This document shows positions 45,101 through 56,751 of a stretch of 64,000 nucleotides of DNA, piece by piece. The stretch is taken from positions 434,001-498,000 of the forward strand of contig OZ025683.1 of NCBI GenBank assembly GCA_964019335.1, written 5' to 3'. How positions within the stretch are numbered: position 1 is the stretch's first letter; the number at the start of each line of letters is the position of its first letter. The DNA is from Diplonema japonicum. Taxonomy: Eukaryota; Euglenozoa; Diplonemea; Diplonemida; Diplonemidae. The notes beneath the pieces were generated by a model. The model saw only the letters and a program-made list of their open reading frames with translations. It did no database searches and was not told where the DNA came from. A program made the position numbers and the translations under genes.

Positions 45101-48100
45101 TATCAAGGGATGGAACTACAGGGAGGAAAACTCCGCATACTTGCACTGCAAATACGGCGATGACTATAAGATACAGGCCACCTTTGTCGACACTTGCACG
45201 ATGCTGTGCCCCTTGCAGGCCAAGACGGGTCCTAGGAGTGCGCCCTTGAAGGTGACCCTCGACGAGTCCGGTGTGTGGTACGACTTCGGCTTCAACTACT
45301 CATACATCGATGTGGTGAGCGAGCTCACGTGGTCTGTCGACAAGGACATGCTGTCGTACCCTTCGTCGTCTATTGTTGTATTTAATGACATCTTAATCAC
45401 ACTGCGCGATGTCAGCGGGAACTGGTTGAGGAGCTGGGACACAGTATCTAGAACCGTTTATCTCAAGACTCGTGTTAACTTAGGCAGTGGTGCAGTGCAA
45501 GCTGTTGTGTCGAACGGCCAAGTACTTTTGAAGGGACTCAGATCGCAGCTCCCCAAAGAGGACAAGTACATCTTCCTCTTCACAACTGACGCCAACGCCC
45601 CCATGCCCGCCGACCTCTCCACTTCTGATAGAACCGCAGCAGAGGTGGTAACGATGACATTACCTGAAGTGGAGATAACGCAGAGCATCAGGGAGATCGA
45701 TGACAGGTACGAACTGCTGCCTACGTTCATACTGGAAGGGACAAGCCTTCTCTCTTTCGACACGTTGGTTCTTCCGGCAGACGCCACAGCACAGGCTACC
45801 TACATTAGACTGGCGAGTTCAATCACTTCAACCGAGATGCGGTTTGAAGACATGGTAGAATGTGCCATGCTATGCACGCAGCACCCGTTATGTGCGGGAT
45901 GGTACCTCTTCATAAGCACCCATCAATGTTACTTTGTGTCGTACGTCAGAAATGTGGTCGCAGATGCCAACGGGTTTGCAGGGAAACTGGAAACCGGACC
46001 AGAGTCGCCCGTTGATTTGCCGTTCTTCATGAACTCATGTGCACCGAGGAACTGTTCCGAACCAGATGCCTCTGGGCTGTACACATGCCACTACCAGATT
46101 CCAGATGTCAGTGTCCCGACACCTATGCCCACCCCCATCTCGTTTACTGCTACATTGACCGAGTCGGAGACACAGACCTACGTGAACTTGTCTTTTTGGG
46201 ATGCTGTCGACCTCATGAATGCCTCTGTTGCGTCCGTGACGCAGGCACCTTTCGGTGAACACAATGAGTCCTCAGCAGAGGCGAAGATTCTTGATGCTGC
46301 CGTTCCTGCCTATCTGAACAACATGCCCGTTGATGGATGCGTGCCAAGTTCTGCCCAGGACTGCCCCCTCATGAGTGCTGTGCCGAGTTCTGCTGTCGTC
46401 TTCTCTACGACCCTCATCATCACAGTCAGCGAAGGTCAGCCGCACCATATGACCTTCGTGTCTAATACGAAAGGCATGCCGCTCTACAGCACGGCTACTA
46501 CGAACAGGCGCACGCTTGACATCCAGCCCATAGTGCTTGTCGTTGACATCGCTGAGAACGAAGTGAACTCCTATATCGGTGCACCCACAGTGGCTGCTGT
46601 GGTGAAACCATACTGCGTAAGGTCTCCTTCGCAGACATTGGAGGAGTTCAGGTACCCTCTGAGGGCAGCGAACAAGAAGAAGGCCGGATGCTTGCAGTTT
46701 TTAACAGAAGAAGATCTGGAATACGGTGTTGCCATATATGGTAAAACATACGGCCCCTCGTGTCACGGGACGGCACCGTCTGGGAAGGAAGCAGAATTTC
46801 AACTGACTTGCGAGCGGCTCCGTGGGGCCAACGTGTGGGTGGAGAATGCAAGAGCGGTATTCACAGAGCTGCACTTCAGAGGGTGCGCCTCAGATATGAC
46901 AGGGCTGCCGTGTGCAACTGACGTGAGATACAGAATCCATTTCAAACTTGAAGGTGCCGGCACGACGGTGCCCGATTTGATCAGCGACAGCATTTACACT
47001 GCGAACTGCCCCAAATCCAACGCGCCTCTCTCGGCGATCATTCCTGCATGGGCTAAGCTTGTGGGTGGTGCCACTGTAACGCTAAAGGGGTGGGACTTCC
47101 AGCCGCAGAGGAAGCTCAGGGTCAACCTTGGTGGAGTGGCGCTGACGCCGGAATTTATAGATACGTGCACTGCGATTGTGACTGTCCCCGGTGCCACGGC
47201 CGCAAGGGAACATGAAACACTTGAGCGTGAAGCCAAACCTCTCGCATATAGGGAATCTAAAGTGCTGGCATCCTTCGATAACCCCTCTGCGGCTAGTCTC
47301 AAGGTGTATGACGAGGACAACCCCGACTTCGAGAGTGAGCCTTTAGCGTTCCAAATCAAGAGCTCACTCCCCGAGTCGGTAGGCCTTGCTGCGGCCAGTG
47401 AAAGGAATGAGTCTATCCCCAGCGACTCCATAGTTTGCGGAGAGGAGACTGGCACGAGCAGGGCTTCCAGCCTCCCTAGAATGTGCTTCAAAACAGGCAA
47501 AGAAGTGCGTGTTGGCGAACTTATGATCATCCTGAAAGACGGTGCGGGCGGTGACCTTTACGCAAAAGGCACCTATCTTGACGGCGAGAACTTCGGATTC
47601 TTCGAAGAAGTAACGAACCCGAGTGATCCAAACGGGGCCAATGTATGGGGCAGGGAGTTCCCCGGTTCGCTGGACCAGGCAAGGGACGTCTTCATCACTA
47701 TTGAAGTGGAGCCACCGACCAGCGGGGCAGTTGTCACCGTAGCACCCATTAACACTGCGAACAGCATTGTCAACATGACAGAGACGGGCGGCGAGGGGAC
47801 GACGACAGACGGCTTGCTCAGCATCACCGACGTGGTGCTGTTTTATCCCAAGTCCGGAGAATATATATTTAGGTTCCGCGCACACGGCACCAACGTGAGA
47901 GGCAACCCTCATAACAATGGTGGTGTTCGGCTGTTCGTCGGGAAGGGCAGTCCCACGCAGTTCGTTATCAGCAACGCCGATGAATTGGTCCTCGGGACGG
48001 ACGGTGTTGCCGCGATGCAACCGCCTGTAAAGCTGGAACTGCTGGATGTCGCCAACAACACACTCATCAACAGCGACCTGCCTGCATCAGATTCAGGACT

Positions 48101-51100
48101 CGAAGTCCTTGTCACGATCAAGGCTAAGACTGTGTTTAGGCACCCAGAGCCGTCGTGGTCAGGATGGGGCACCGAGACACCTGCTAAGGAGAACGAGACT
48201 ACTGTCTACTTTGATAACATACCGAGGAACATAAGATGGCAAACGAAGGTGGACATGGACAAGAAACTGTTCCCTTTGGGAGTGCCTTTATCGTCGCAGC
48301 CTCTGTACTTCTTCCAAGCATTGGAGATGGGCGGTGAAGCTTACCCATCGCCTGTATTAACAACGGTAACGGGGGTTTCGGGAGAGATCGAGACAGTGAG
48401 CTTGTGGCACCAAGGGCCGAGCCTATCCAAAGCGTCAGCGGCAGTAGCAATAGGTGTTGAGTTCAAGGACCAGAAGGTGCAGGGCCTGTGGCACGGTGTG
48501 GAGTACGAAGTGACGTACTCTTTCAGCTTGCCTGGATATAGGTATTTAGGGACCAAGAGCCACAACATGTATGCTTCGAAGTGTTCTGAGGGGCAGTTCG
48601 CTGTCAACTTCTCGTCCCTCTGCACGGACTGCCCTGCTGGTGCCACATGCGACAGCAAATGCCGATTGGTGGCGCTTCCACCAAGACGACGTTGTGTTTT
48701 ATGAGTGCAAACCATTCGCTTGTGAGGGTGGGTACTGGGCTGGTGACAGGTCATGCAGGCTCGGCTCGGAAGGGCCTCTGTGTGCAGTGTGCTCCGATGG
48801 ATACGGAAAGAGCGGTGACACATGCATGGAGTGCCCCAGTCAAGCGCTAAACATTTTCACTCTAACGTTGGCTGCACTCATACTGCTGGTATGCTTATAA
48901 CCTTACGACCTTCAACAATATAACAGTTCGTCATCTTTACAATGGTCGTCACGAACCTGTCAAGTGGTGCAAAGGGTAAATCTCTGCTGTCGATTGTCAT
49001 CAAGCTTTTGATGAACTATCTGCAGACAGCAGCACTCATGAAGGCTTTCTTGGTATGTGCTCACCTATTCCACGTACACAACGAACAGGTGAAAGTGAAA
49101 GGTTTGGTGAATGACATGCTCGACAAGCAGGAACAAGCATCTGGCCCTAGCACGCAGTTCATCAGCTTCTCGTGCGCAGTGAACCTGGACCAATATGGCC
49201 TGTTTGTGATGTGGATGGCGTTGCCTGCCGCAGTGTTCTTGCTCCCTGGCATCGTTGCCATTATCAGCTACATCAGGCGGGCCCTCGTGAAAGAGAGGTT
49301 GATGTCCCAGTTGCTGGTCACAAGGGACAGGCGGTACTCTATCGGTTTCGAAGCAGAGAACGAGGAGCAACGCATCGCCGTTCTGCATGCTGTGCACACA
49401 GGGCTGCCGATCCCCAATTTTGAAGACGCCGAGCGGAAGGCAAGCAGAGAGGTGTCCGAGACGTGCAGCAACGAACTCGTCGCTGATTTGGAAACAGCTA
49501 ACCAAATCACGGGCGAAGGCTTGGGCTTCAGAGCTGCCCTGAACGAAGCCACGAAAGAAGAAGCACAAGGGCAGAAAGATAATGAAGCGCGTAAGAACTT
49601 GAAGCAGAAGGCAAAAGAGCTGAAAAGAGCAGCGCGACTGGCAGAAGAGGACCTCGAACACATCTTCAAGCTGTTGGAGTCCGAGAATCCTCTGGACAAG
49701 GAGGAAGCAGCAAGGCTAGTGGAGTCTGCCGCTACCGCAGAAGCAGAAATGAATGCCCAACAACTTGACAAAGACATCCGGAAGGTAGAAGACTCGGCTG
49801 CGGATGGCCCGATGCAAGCACCCCCTGAGCTGCAATGGGATCAGAAGATCAGCAAAACCTACAACAAGGCATACTGGAAACACAGAGTGACGGGGGAATC
49901 CTGCTGGCAGAAGCCTTTGGAGGTTGTGAACTACGAAGCAGAAGCAGCAAAGGCGGAGAGCGCGTCTATCAACAATCAGGAAAGCAGCGAGAAGTTCTCA
50001 TTGCTAATTGACGACTCTGGTGTAAGGAACATCGCAGCACGGCGACGATGGGCTCATGTGAGACAGGTCGTGATGGAGGGGATAAGGTCCAAGCGAGAGG
50101 AAAAAAGGAAGAAGGAGTTGGTTGCGACGAAGTGGCAGGGGCTGGCTATGCCGCTCTCTGCCTCGGACGACTTAAAGATGTTCATGATCAAGTGCTCGGT
50201 GTGTGAAGCGGACTACGGGTCGCTCATGTGCAAAGACTGCGGAAGCGCCGCACGGGACGAGTTCCGGAGGAAAAAGCTTGACCGGAGAGAGCGGCTAAAG
50301 GCAGGCGACTTCGATGACATCAGAGAGATGCTGCCCGACAAGAAAACCTTCGTGGAACACAACAACGGCCACGCGTACTTCTACGTCTGCCAGTTCTGCG
50401 ACAAGGTCGTTCACGCGTCTGGTGGTCCCAACGCACGACATTTGAGGCTACGTGTGCGCACCGAAGAGGACAACGACGAGGGTCTTACTGACAAGGATAT
50501 CGATAAGATAAAGCGGAAGGAGAACACAGCACGCCCCGAGGTCGTCTACACAGTCACGGTGCTCGTTGTGGTATTCCTCGCCTACCCCAGGCTCATGACC
50601 GAGATCGCTACATTAATGAAGTGCATCGACCTCCCTACCACAGGGAAGTCCTTCCTGGAGTCCGACCTACGTATTGAATGTTCGGATAAGAAGTACGACA
50701 CATGGAAGTCTGTGGCTGTTATTTTCTTCTTCGTCTACGGCTTCGGGATCCCCATCTTTGGCTTCTTAATGCTCAGCGCATGGGCAGGCAAAGACGGATC
50801 AGGGCTACTGCGCAAGAAGGTGGTTGAGTCCTTTGGGTTTTTGTACTCTGGGTTCCGTATGAACAGGTACTACTGGGAGATGGTCATCATGTTCCGCAAA
50901 ATGCTTGTCGTCTTCATCTTGGTGTTCTACGACGGGAAGGAGCAGTACCAGTCCATGCTCGGCACGTGGCTTATGACTTTCTTCCTGCTTGTCAACATCT
51001 TCGCAAAGCCGTTCATGTTCCATGTGTTGTGGAGGATAGAGAACCTCTCTCTTGCTTGCATTGCCGTATCGTTGAACCTGGCCATGCTCTACGAAAAGAA

Positions 51101-51647
51101 GTACAAGATCGAGCAGGGCAGCGCAGAAGAGAGCGCCGTCACTATGTGCATCTTCCTGCTGAACATGTGCACCATGGCTGCGTTCGTGTACTGCATTTTC
51201 AAGGCAGCCAAGATACAGTTCATCGACATGTTTGATGATCCCAACGACCCTGACGGGGCCCTCACGTGGGAGGAGGTGAAGAGCGTTGCGCGGGTCAAGC
51301 TGTACAGGACATGGGCCCCGAGGCTGGCCTTCTTCGGGATTACGATACGGAACCCTGAGGAACAGCTTGAAAAGGAAGCGGAAGACGCTCAAGATGAAAT
51401 CAGAATACCTCAGAGTACAGGAGAGAACCCAATGGCTCCACCAAGAAGAGTGTCGCTCTCCACCGGTGACCCAGTGGAGGACGTCAGACGCCGCAGCTCT
51501 CACATCGACACCATGCCGCCGCAGATGGTGAAGGTCTTGGGCTACAACGACAAGTACCCCGACCTCTTTGACGAAGACGGGAAGCGACGTTCCATAAAGG
51601 AAAACAGCCCTGCCCAGGGCAGCCAGTCTGATGCCATCGCTATCTAG
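27180..51647 (+). CDS. Giant modular cell-surface receptor with polytopic C-terminus (one frame break)
   Basis: About 8,100 residues. ATG 27180 opens a signal peptide (MLNAASFLLICVVGALYEE). Domains by translated position: kringle-like (about residues 240-345, with HNYCRNPDGD and AWCYV); Gly/Asp/Pro repeat (353-447); EGF-like modules (705-937); tandem 80-residue Cys modules (1134-1787) and divergent ones to about 2960; Pro/Thr linkers near 2700 and 3600; C-type-lectin-like (about 4190-4600, GTGWTEYKGTCYHL); EGF/laminin-like (4675-4980); IPT/TIG-like (5490-5680, 5950-6045, 6610-6675); PAN-like (about 6207-6260). The frame then breaks between 48571 and 48703 (+1 shift) just before WWRF and GSEGPLCAVC, a GCC2/GCC3-type region. 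Two introns follow: 48889-48926 (38 nt) and 49053-49088 (36 nt, in-frame). The C-terminus has about eight membrane helices, a cytoplasmic loop with coiled coil, a WW domain (YWKHRVTGESCWQKP) and a Cys finger (CSVCEADYGSLMCKDC). The final six helices resemble the TRP/polycystin-like tail of large algal and oomycete receptors. Role in adhesion or mechanosensing is inference. Confidence 0.8.
28237..28520 (+). repeat. In-frame minisatellite, Gly/Phe/Asp/Pro repeats
   Basis: Encodes repeats of the type GGFDPGPDTGGP, degenerating to DPDPDPDPDQGGFN. Within it the hexamer CCCTGA repeats four to five times in tandem (about 28402-28431). Gives an acidic, flexible spacer after the kringle-like region of the giant protein. 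Confidence 0.85.
30819..32309 (+). repeat. Six near-identical tandem Cys-rich modules (243-252 bp each)
   Basis: Units begin with VGCNTADAGGGCEAHM and end with GYTCTAGAC plus a short variable spacer (AIA, VVNPPA, VVSSPA or VSTPSP). Unit spacings are 243, 252, 252, 252, 243 and 249 bp. A divergent unit precedes (from about 30579) and another follows (from 32310). Near identity at synonymous sites implies recent duplication or gene conversion inside the giant gene. Confidence 0.92.
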
Positions 51648-51809
51648 TGGTGCGTTTCCACGCGTCCGCTTTTTAGTTTACTTAGATTTCTGTATCAGTT
51701 TCGGGCCTTTGCTTTTTATTGAGTTCGGAGTAAGATTTTTTTTTCCCAAAAGAATGCCCAGCTTCACAACCATATTCAGGAGAGGCGCAGCATACTATGA
51801 CACTAAAGA

Positions 51810-54800
51810 ATGGATGGTGAAAGCGATGCTGAGGAGCTCAGCCCTGTGGTGCTGCCTGTCGCCGACTCCGGCTTGGTGAGAGCAAACGTGCGCAATGCAA
51901 ATCCCTCGTTTAACTATTTATTGTCCTTCGCACCGTGGCGGCTTAAAGTGCGCAAGATAGTGCTGTCGACGATGTTCGACAGGTGCATCCTGCTGATCAT
52001 AGTCCTGAACTGCATCACGCTAGCACTGTACAAACCGGGCGACAATAACAGTGTTTACAAGTATTACGATTGGGTGTTCGCTGTTGTCTTTATAATTGAA
52101 GCAGTTTTAAAGATGGTGGGCATGGGGCTTATCATCCCCCCCTGGGAGGGCTCCCCTCGTTCGGCTGTGCCTGCGCACACTGGAGGGTACTTCCGCGATT
52201 GGTGGAACACGTTGGATTTCATAATCACGTGCGTCACCTTCGCGATGGTCCTGCGGGGTGGCACGTCGTACGGCGGGCTGAGGTCGTTCCGTGTACTACG
52301 CATCCTGAGGGTCGTTTCATTCTCGTCTTCGATACGGGTGTTGGTGAGCTCTTTGATCGCTTCCCTTCCGAAGCTGGCGGATGTGGTGATCCTGTTCTTT
52401 GTGTATGTCGGCGTGTGCGGTATCATCGGCATCCAGCTGTGGAAGGGCAAGCTCCGGATGCGCTGCGTTGACATCGAAGCTGAAAACATGCTAAGTTCAA
52501 TGAACACGACGTCCTATTTGGAGCTTTTCAATTCGCTGAACAAACCCATGCAGGACCAGCTGTTTCCCGTCGACCTACGCGACACCGTGTGTCACGGCAT
52601 GCGGTCGATGCTCGGTGGGTACTTCTGCCCATGGGGCACTATTTGCGTGGAAATGGAGAACCCCGGGAGGGGCTACCAGTCCTTCGACGACATTGGTTCA
52701 GCGATGCTTTCGCTCTTCGTGACACTGAGCCTCGATGGCTGGGCAGACCTGATGTACCGAACCGCCGATGCCACGCTCTTCTGGTCCGTGTTGTTCTACA
52801 TACAAGTAATCTCTTTCGGGTCTTTCTTCATCGTGAATCTTACATTGGTCATCATCAGCTATGCGTTCGACTCGCAGTACCAAAAGGAGGAAACCTTGCT
52901 TCAAGAAGCTCGCGAACGAAAGCTACTGCTGCGAGCCCGAACGGGGGACAACGTCCCAGCAGGGTACACAAAATCATGGGCTGCCAGATGGCGGGGGTTG
53001 CGCATCACAGGAACGGGAAAAGTAGTGCGACAGGGAATGAACTGCGAGACGTTGGTCGATGGAATGTGGGAGCACTGCGTTGCCGGGAAGCTATTAACCG
53101 ACGGGAGGATCGAGATATTAACCGTAAAGGGGTACGTGCTGATCAAAGAACTGAAGCATGTGAAGCCCTTGATCGACAGCTCATGGCGGCTGTTTGTTCG
53201 GAGGCTGGTGAGAAAACCGGCTTTCGGCAGAGCAGTATCTGTCATCATCATACTGAACACAATCATCTTAAGCGTCGACCACTTCGGGCAGCCCTCTGCC
53301 ATGTCCGATACCATCGAGACTCTGAACATTAGTTTCACGCTCCTCTTCGTTGCGGAGATGCTCCTTGGCATGGTGGCCTTCGGCTTCATCGGCTACTTCC
53401 AAGAGGGCTGGAATGCTTTCGATGCCGTCGTCAACGTTATCAGTATCTTGGACCTCATCCTGGGTGTGGCAGGGCACTTTTCAGTGTTGCGGTCGCTTCG
53501 TATTATAAGAGTGCTGAAGCAGAACAAACGGTTGCTCACACTGCGCCGGTGGGTCCTTGTTGTGATCCGGTCCCTACGGGAGTCGGCTTTGAACTGTCTG
53601 CTCATCATGGCGCTCATCTTCAGCTACGCTATCCTAGGCTTGCAGACCATGGGAGGGAAGTTCTGCAACCTTGACGCACCTTGTGTTGCTCCGGTAGGCG
53701 ACGAGTGCACGTGCGTGCCTCGTGCCAACTTTGATAACATATGGTCCAGCATGCTGACGTTGTTTCAGGTGATGTGCGGCACAGGGTGGAGCGACGTTAT
53801 GTACAACGGAATGCACAGCACGGCGGGCTTCATGGCCCTTTTTTTCGTGTCTTTTTACTGCATCAGCAACTACCTCTTTGTGAATCTCTTTGTGGCTTTG
53901 TTACTGCACCAGGCGAGGAAGCTTGAGAAGGACGCAGAAGCAGCCGCTGAAGAAGAAAAAGAAATGGGTGAAATCGGCGACAGCCGTGAGGTCCCACTCC
54001 TGCAAGGGAGGTGCAGCAGTGTGACTATTCCAATGGATGAAAAAGGCGGTCAGTTAGAACGAGCATTCTTCTTCTTAAGTGGAGACGCTGCACCCCGCAA
54101 GGCACTGCAGAAGGTGGTAGAACACATTGTATTTGAAGTTGCAGTGGTGCTGACTATTGCAGGTTCCACCATCGCAGTAGCTGTGGAGGACCCGCTGTCG
54201 CCTCCAGACAGCAAGCTGAGCAAGGACTTGGAGATAACAGATTATGTTTTCACCTCGTTGTTCACGTTGGAAGCTGTTATGAAAATTTTCACGTATGGGT
54301 TCGTGCTTCATAAGACGTCGTACCTCAGAAGAGACAAAGGGGCATGGCTGGATGCCATCATCGTCATCTTGTCGTGGGCATCCTTTGTTGGGGGCAGGGA
54401 ACTGGCCTTATTCAGAGTCTTGCGTGCCATTCGGCCCCTGAGACTTGTAAGCCAGTCTGATGGGATGAAGCTAGTGCTGAGTTCTTTGGTTAGATCAGTG
54501 CCGGGGGTGATCTCTGTGATGTTCATCACGTTTGTCATTTGGGGTGTGTGGTCCATCGTAGGGGTACAACTCTTCAAAGGTGCCTTCTACAGCTGCACGG
54601 ACGTCACCTACGGCGACGTGGCGGGTGACGTGTACTTCATAGACGACGGGGCAATCAACAAGACGTACGAGATGAAATACAAATCGGACTGCCTAGCATA
54701 CCCCGATGCTCAATACTCTTGGGCAAATGCCGCTGACAACTTCGACACCCTGCCCGAGGCTTTCATCACGCTGTTCAAAGTAGCGTCCCTTGAGGGGTGG

Positions 54801-56556
54801 GTGCCAATCATGTATATGGGAATAGACGCGGTGTCCCACGATGTGTCCCCGCAACAAGACAACCGGCCGTTCATGTCGCTATACTTCATGCTGTTCGTGT
54901 TGGTGGGTTCTATTTACATCACGTGCCTCTTTGTGAGCGTGGTGCTGGACACCTACTACAGCGAGGAGCACAAGGTCGACGGCAAGATGATGTTCCTGAA
55001 CGAGGGTCAGAAGCGCTGGGTGCAGTCGTACAGGGAGATGCTGCGTGGCGTTGACAGGCCGAGTGAGTTCCACTACGCCACATCGAGCAATAGAGCAGTG
55101 CAAGCAGCAAGGCGCATCACCAGCCACAGGGTTTTTGAGCCCGTCATCCAGTTCTGCATTGTACTGAATCTGATTGTGATGACGACGGAGCACTACGACC
55201 AGTCGCAGGCATGGGTCGGACTGCAGGACACTGCCAATTACATCTTTATTGCTATCTTCACAGCTGAGGCGGCTGTGAAGATGGTTGCTCAAGGAGTGCG
55301 GCAGTACTTCAAGCAGTCGTGGAACAGATTCGACTTCTTCATCGTGGTGCTGTCGTGGGTGGGCACCATTGTTTTGCTAATCATAGAGGCGGGTCTCGGA
55401 TCTTCCATCTCTGTGATACGCATCTTGAGGCTTGCAAGAGTTCTGAGGCTGACGAAGAAGGCGAAGGGGATTACCATGCTACTGAAGACGTTATTCTTTG
55501 CGCTGCCTGCAATGCTGAACGTGGTTGCCATCCTCGTGCTGGTGCTCACTATCTACGCGGCAGCAGGTGTGCATCTGTTTGGGCGCCTCTCACCTGGGGA
55601 AGCCATTGGCCGCAATGTGAACTTCCATTCGTTCCCCCACGCTATTGTGACACTCCTGAAGATCTTCACGGGCGACGGATGGGGCGGAATCCTCTCTGAC
55701 TGCAGAAGGGATAACCCTGCTTGCGATGACCAGCTCGACGGTTGCACGTCATCTGCTGTTGCAGTGTTCTTCTTTCTTAGCTTCTCCTTGATTGGAACGG
55801 TATGTCCACTTAGCACACCAGCCACACCCACACAGTACGTACTGCTGAATTTGTTTATCTCAATAATTTTGGACTCCTTCGACGATGTTCTCAAAGAGCT
55901 GCAGTACCAGGGCGACATCACAAAGGCGGACATGAAGCGCTTCCGGACTGAGTGGAACAAGATTGACACAGAACGCACCTTCAGGATGGACGTGGTGGTC
56001 CTACCATTGCTGCTAAAGGCCATTGGGCCACCTTTAGGTGTACCAGAAGACACTACCTATAACGAAGCGCTCAATGTGGTGGCCGACCTGGATTTATACG
56101 TATGTTGTTGGATGTTGAGAAAATCCATTTTCTTTTACAGGCGACTGATGAGCGTGTAGACATGCAACCGTTGCTGCAGGCGTTGTTCTGCCGTGTGCAT
56201 GGTTCTCCTGACGACCTGAATCTGCCTGAGTTCCTTGTTAACACTGTTGCAAGAAAGGTATGTTTGTCTTTTAGTCACAAAGCACCCTTCTACAGGCTGA
56301 TATGAGATTCCATGCCAACGAACGGGACACGCTTTATGAGCAAAAGAACGCGATTGTTTTCCCTGTGCACGTTGTAGTGGGTTTTATTAGATTGCAGGCA
56401 GCGGCGCGTGGGATGCTCACACGGCAGAAGATCAGAAGGAACTACATGCGGATCACAAACCAAGTCCAACGCCGATTTGAAACCATCTCCTCGTACTCGT
56501 CTAGCAGGTCTAGCTCTGTAAAATCACAACCTTTAGTGCTTCCCATGCTGGAGTAG
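51810..56556 (+). CDS. Four-domain voltage-gated cation channel alpha subunit (CaV/NaV type)
   Basis: Exons 51810-55799, 55836-56099, 56141-56257 and 56296-56556. Introns are 36 (in-frame), 41 and 38 nt. The product is 1,543 aa. Four repeats each have six helices. S4 segments carry spaced Arg (FRVLRILRVV; VLRSLRIIRVLKQNKR; FRVLRAIRPLRLV; VIRILRLARVLRLTKK), so the protein should be voltage-sensing. Pore loops read SLDGW, CGTGW, SLEGW and TGDGW, a D/T/E/D filter. Removing the in-frame intron restores IVS6 (GTYVLLNLFISIILDSFDDV). The C-terminus has the EF-hand-like channel segment (FRTEWNKIDTERT, then LLLKAIGPPLG) and an IQ calmodulin-binding motif (RLQAAARGMLTRQKIRR). It acts in the plasma or flagellar membrane. 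The filter is closer to Ca than Na channels but not canonical, so ion selectivity is open. A short upstream ATG frame at 51796 overlaps the start. Confidence 0.92.
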
Positions 56557-56751
56557 ATGCCACGCTGACGGAGTAAGCCTTTATTGACACAACTCCGCAA
56601 GGTCACCGGACTATCAGTTTTCTTTTTTCATCTTTCCGCATGCCGTTAGACTCTGTGCTGTGCATACAAAAATTGTCTGACGCAACAGGCATTATTCGTC
56701 CCTATTCTCTTTTATTTCTGTTTCCATATCTCACGCAGGTGGGCATTACAC

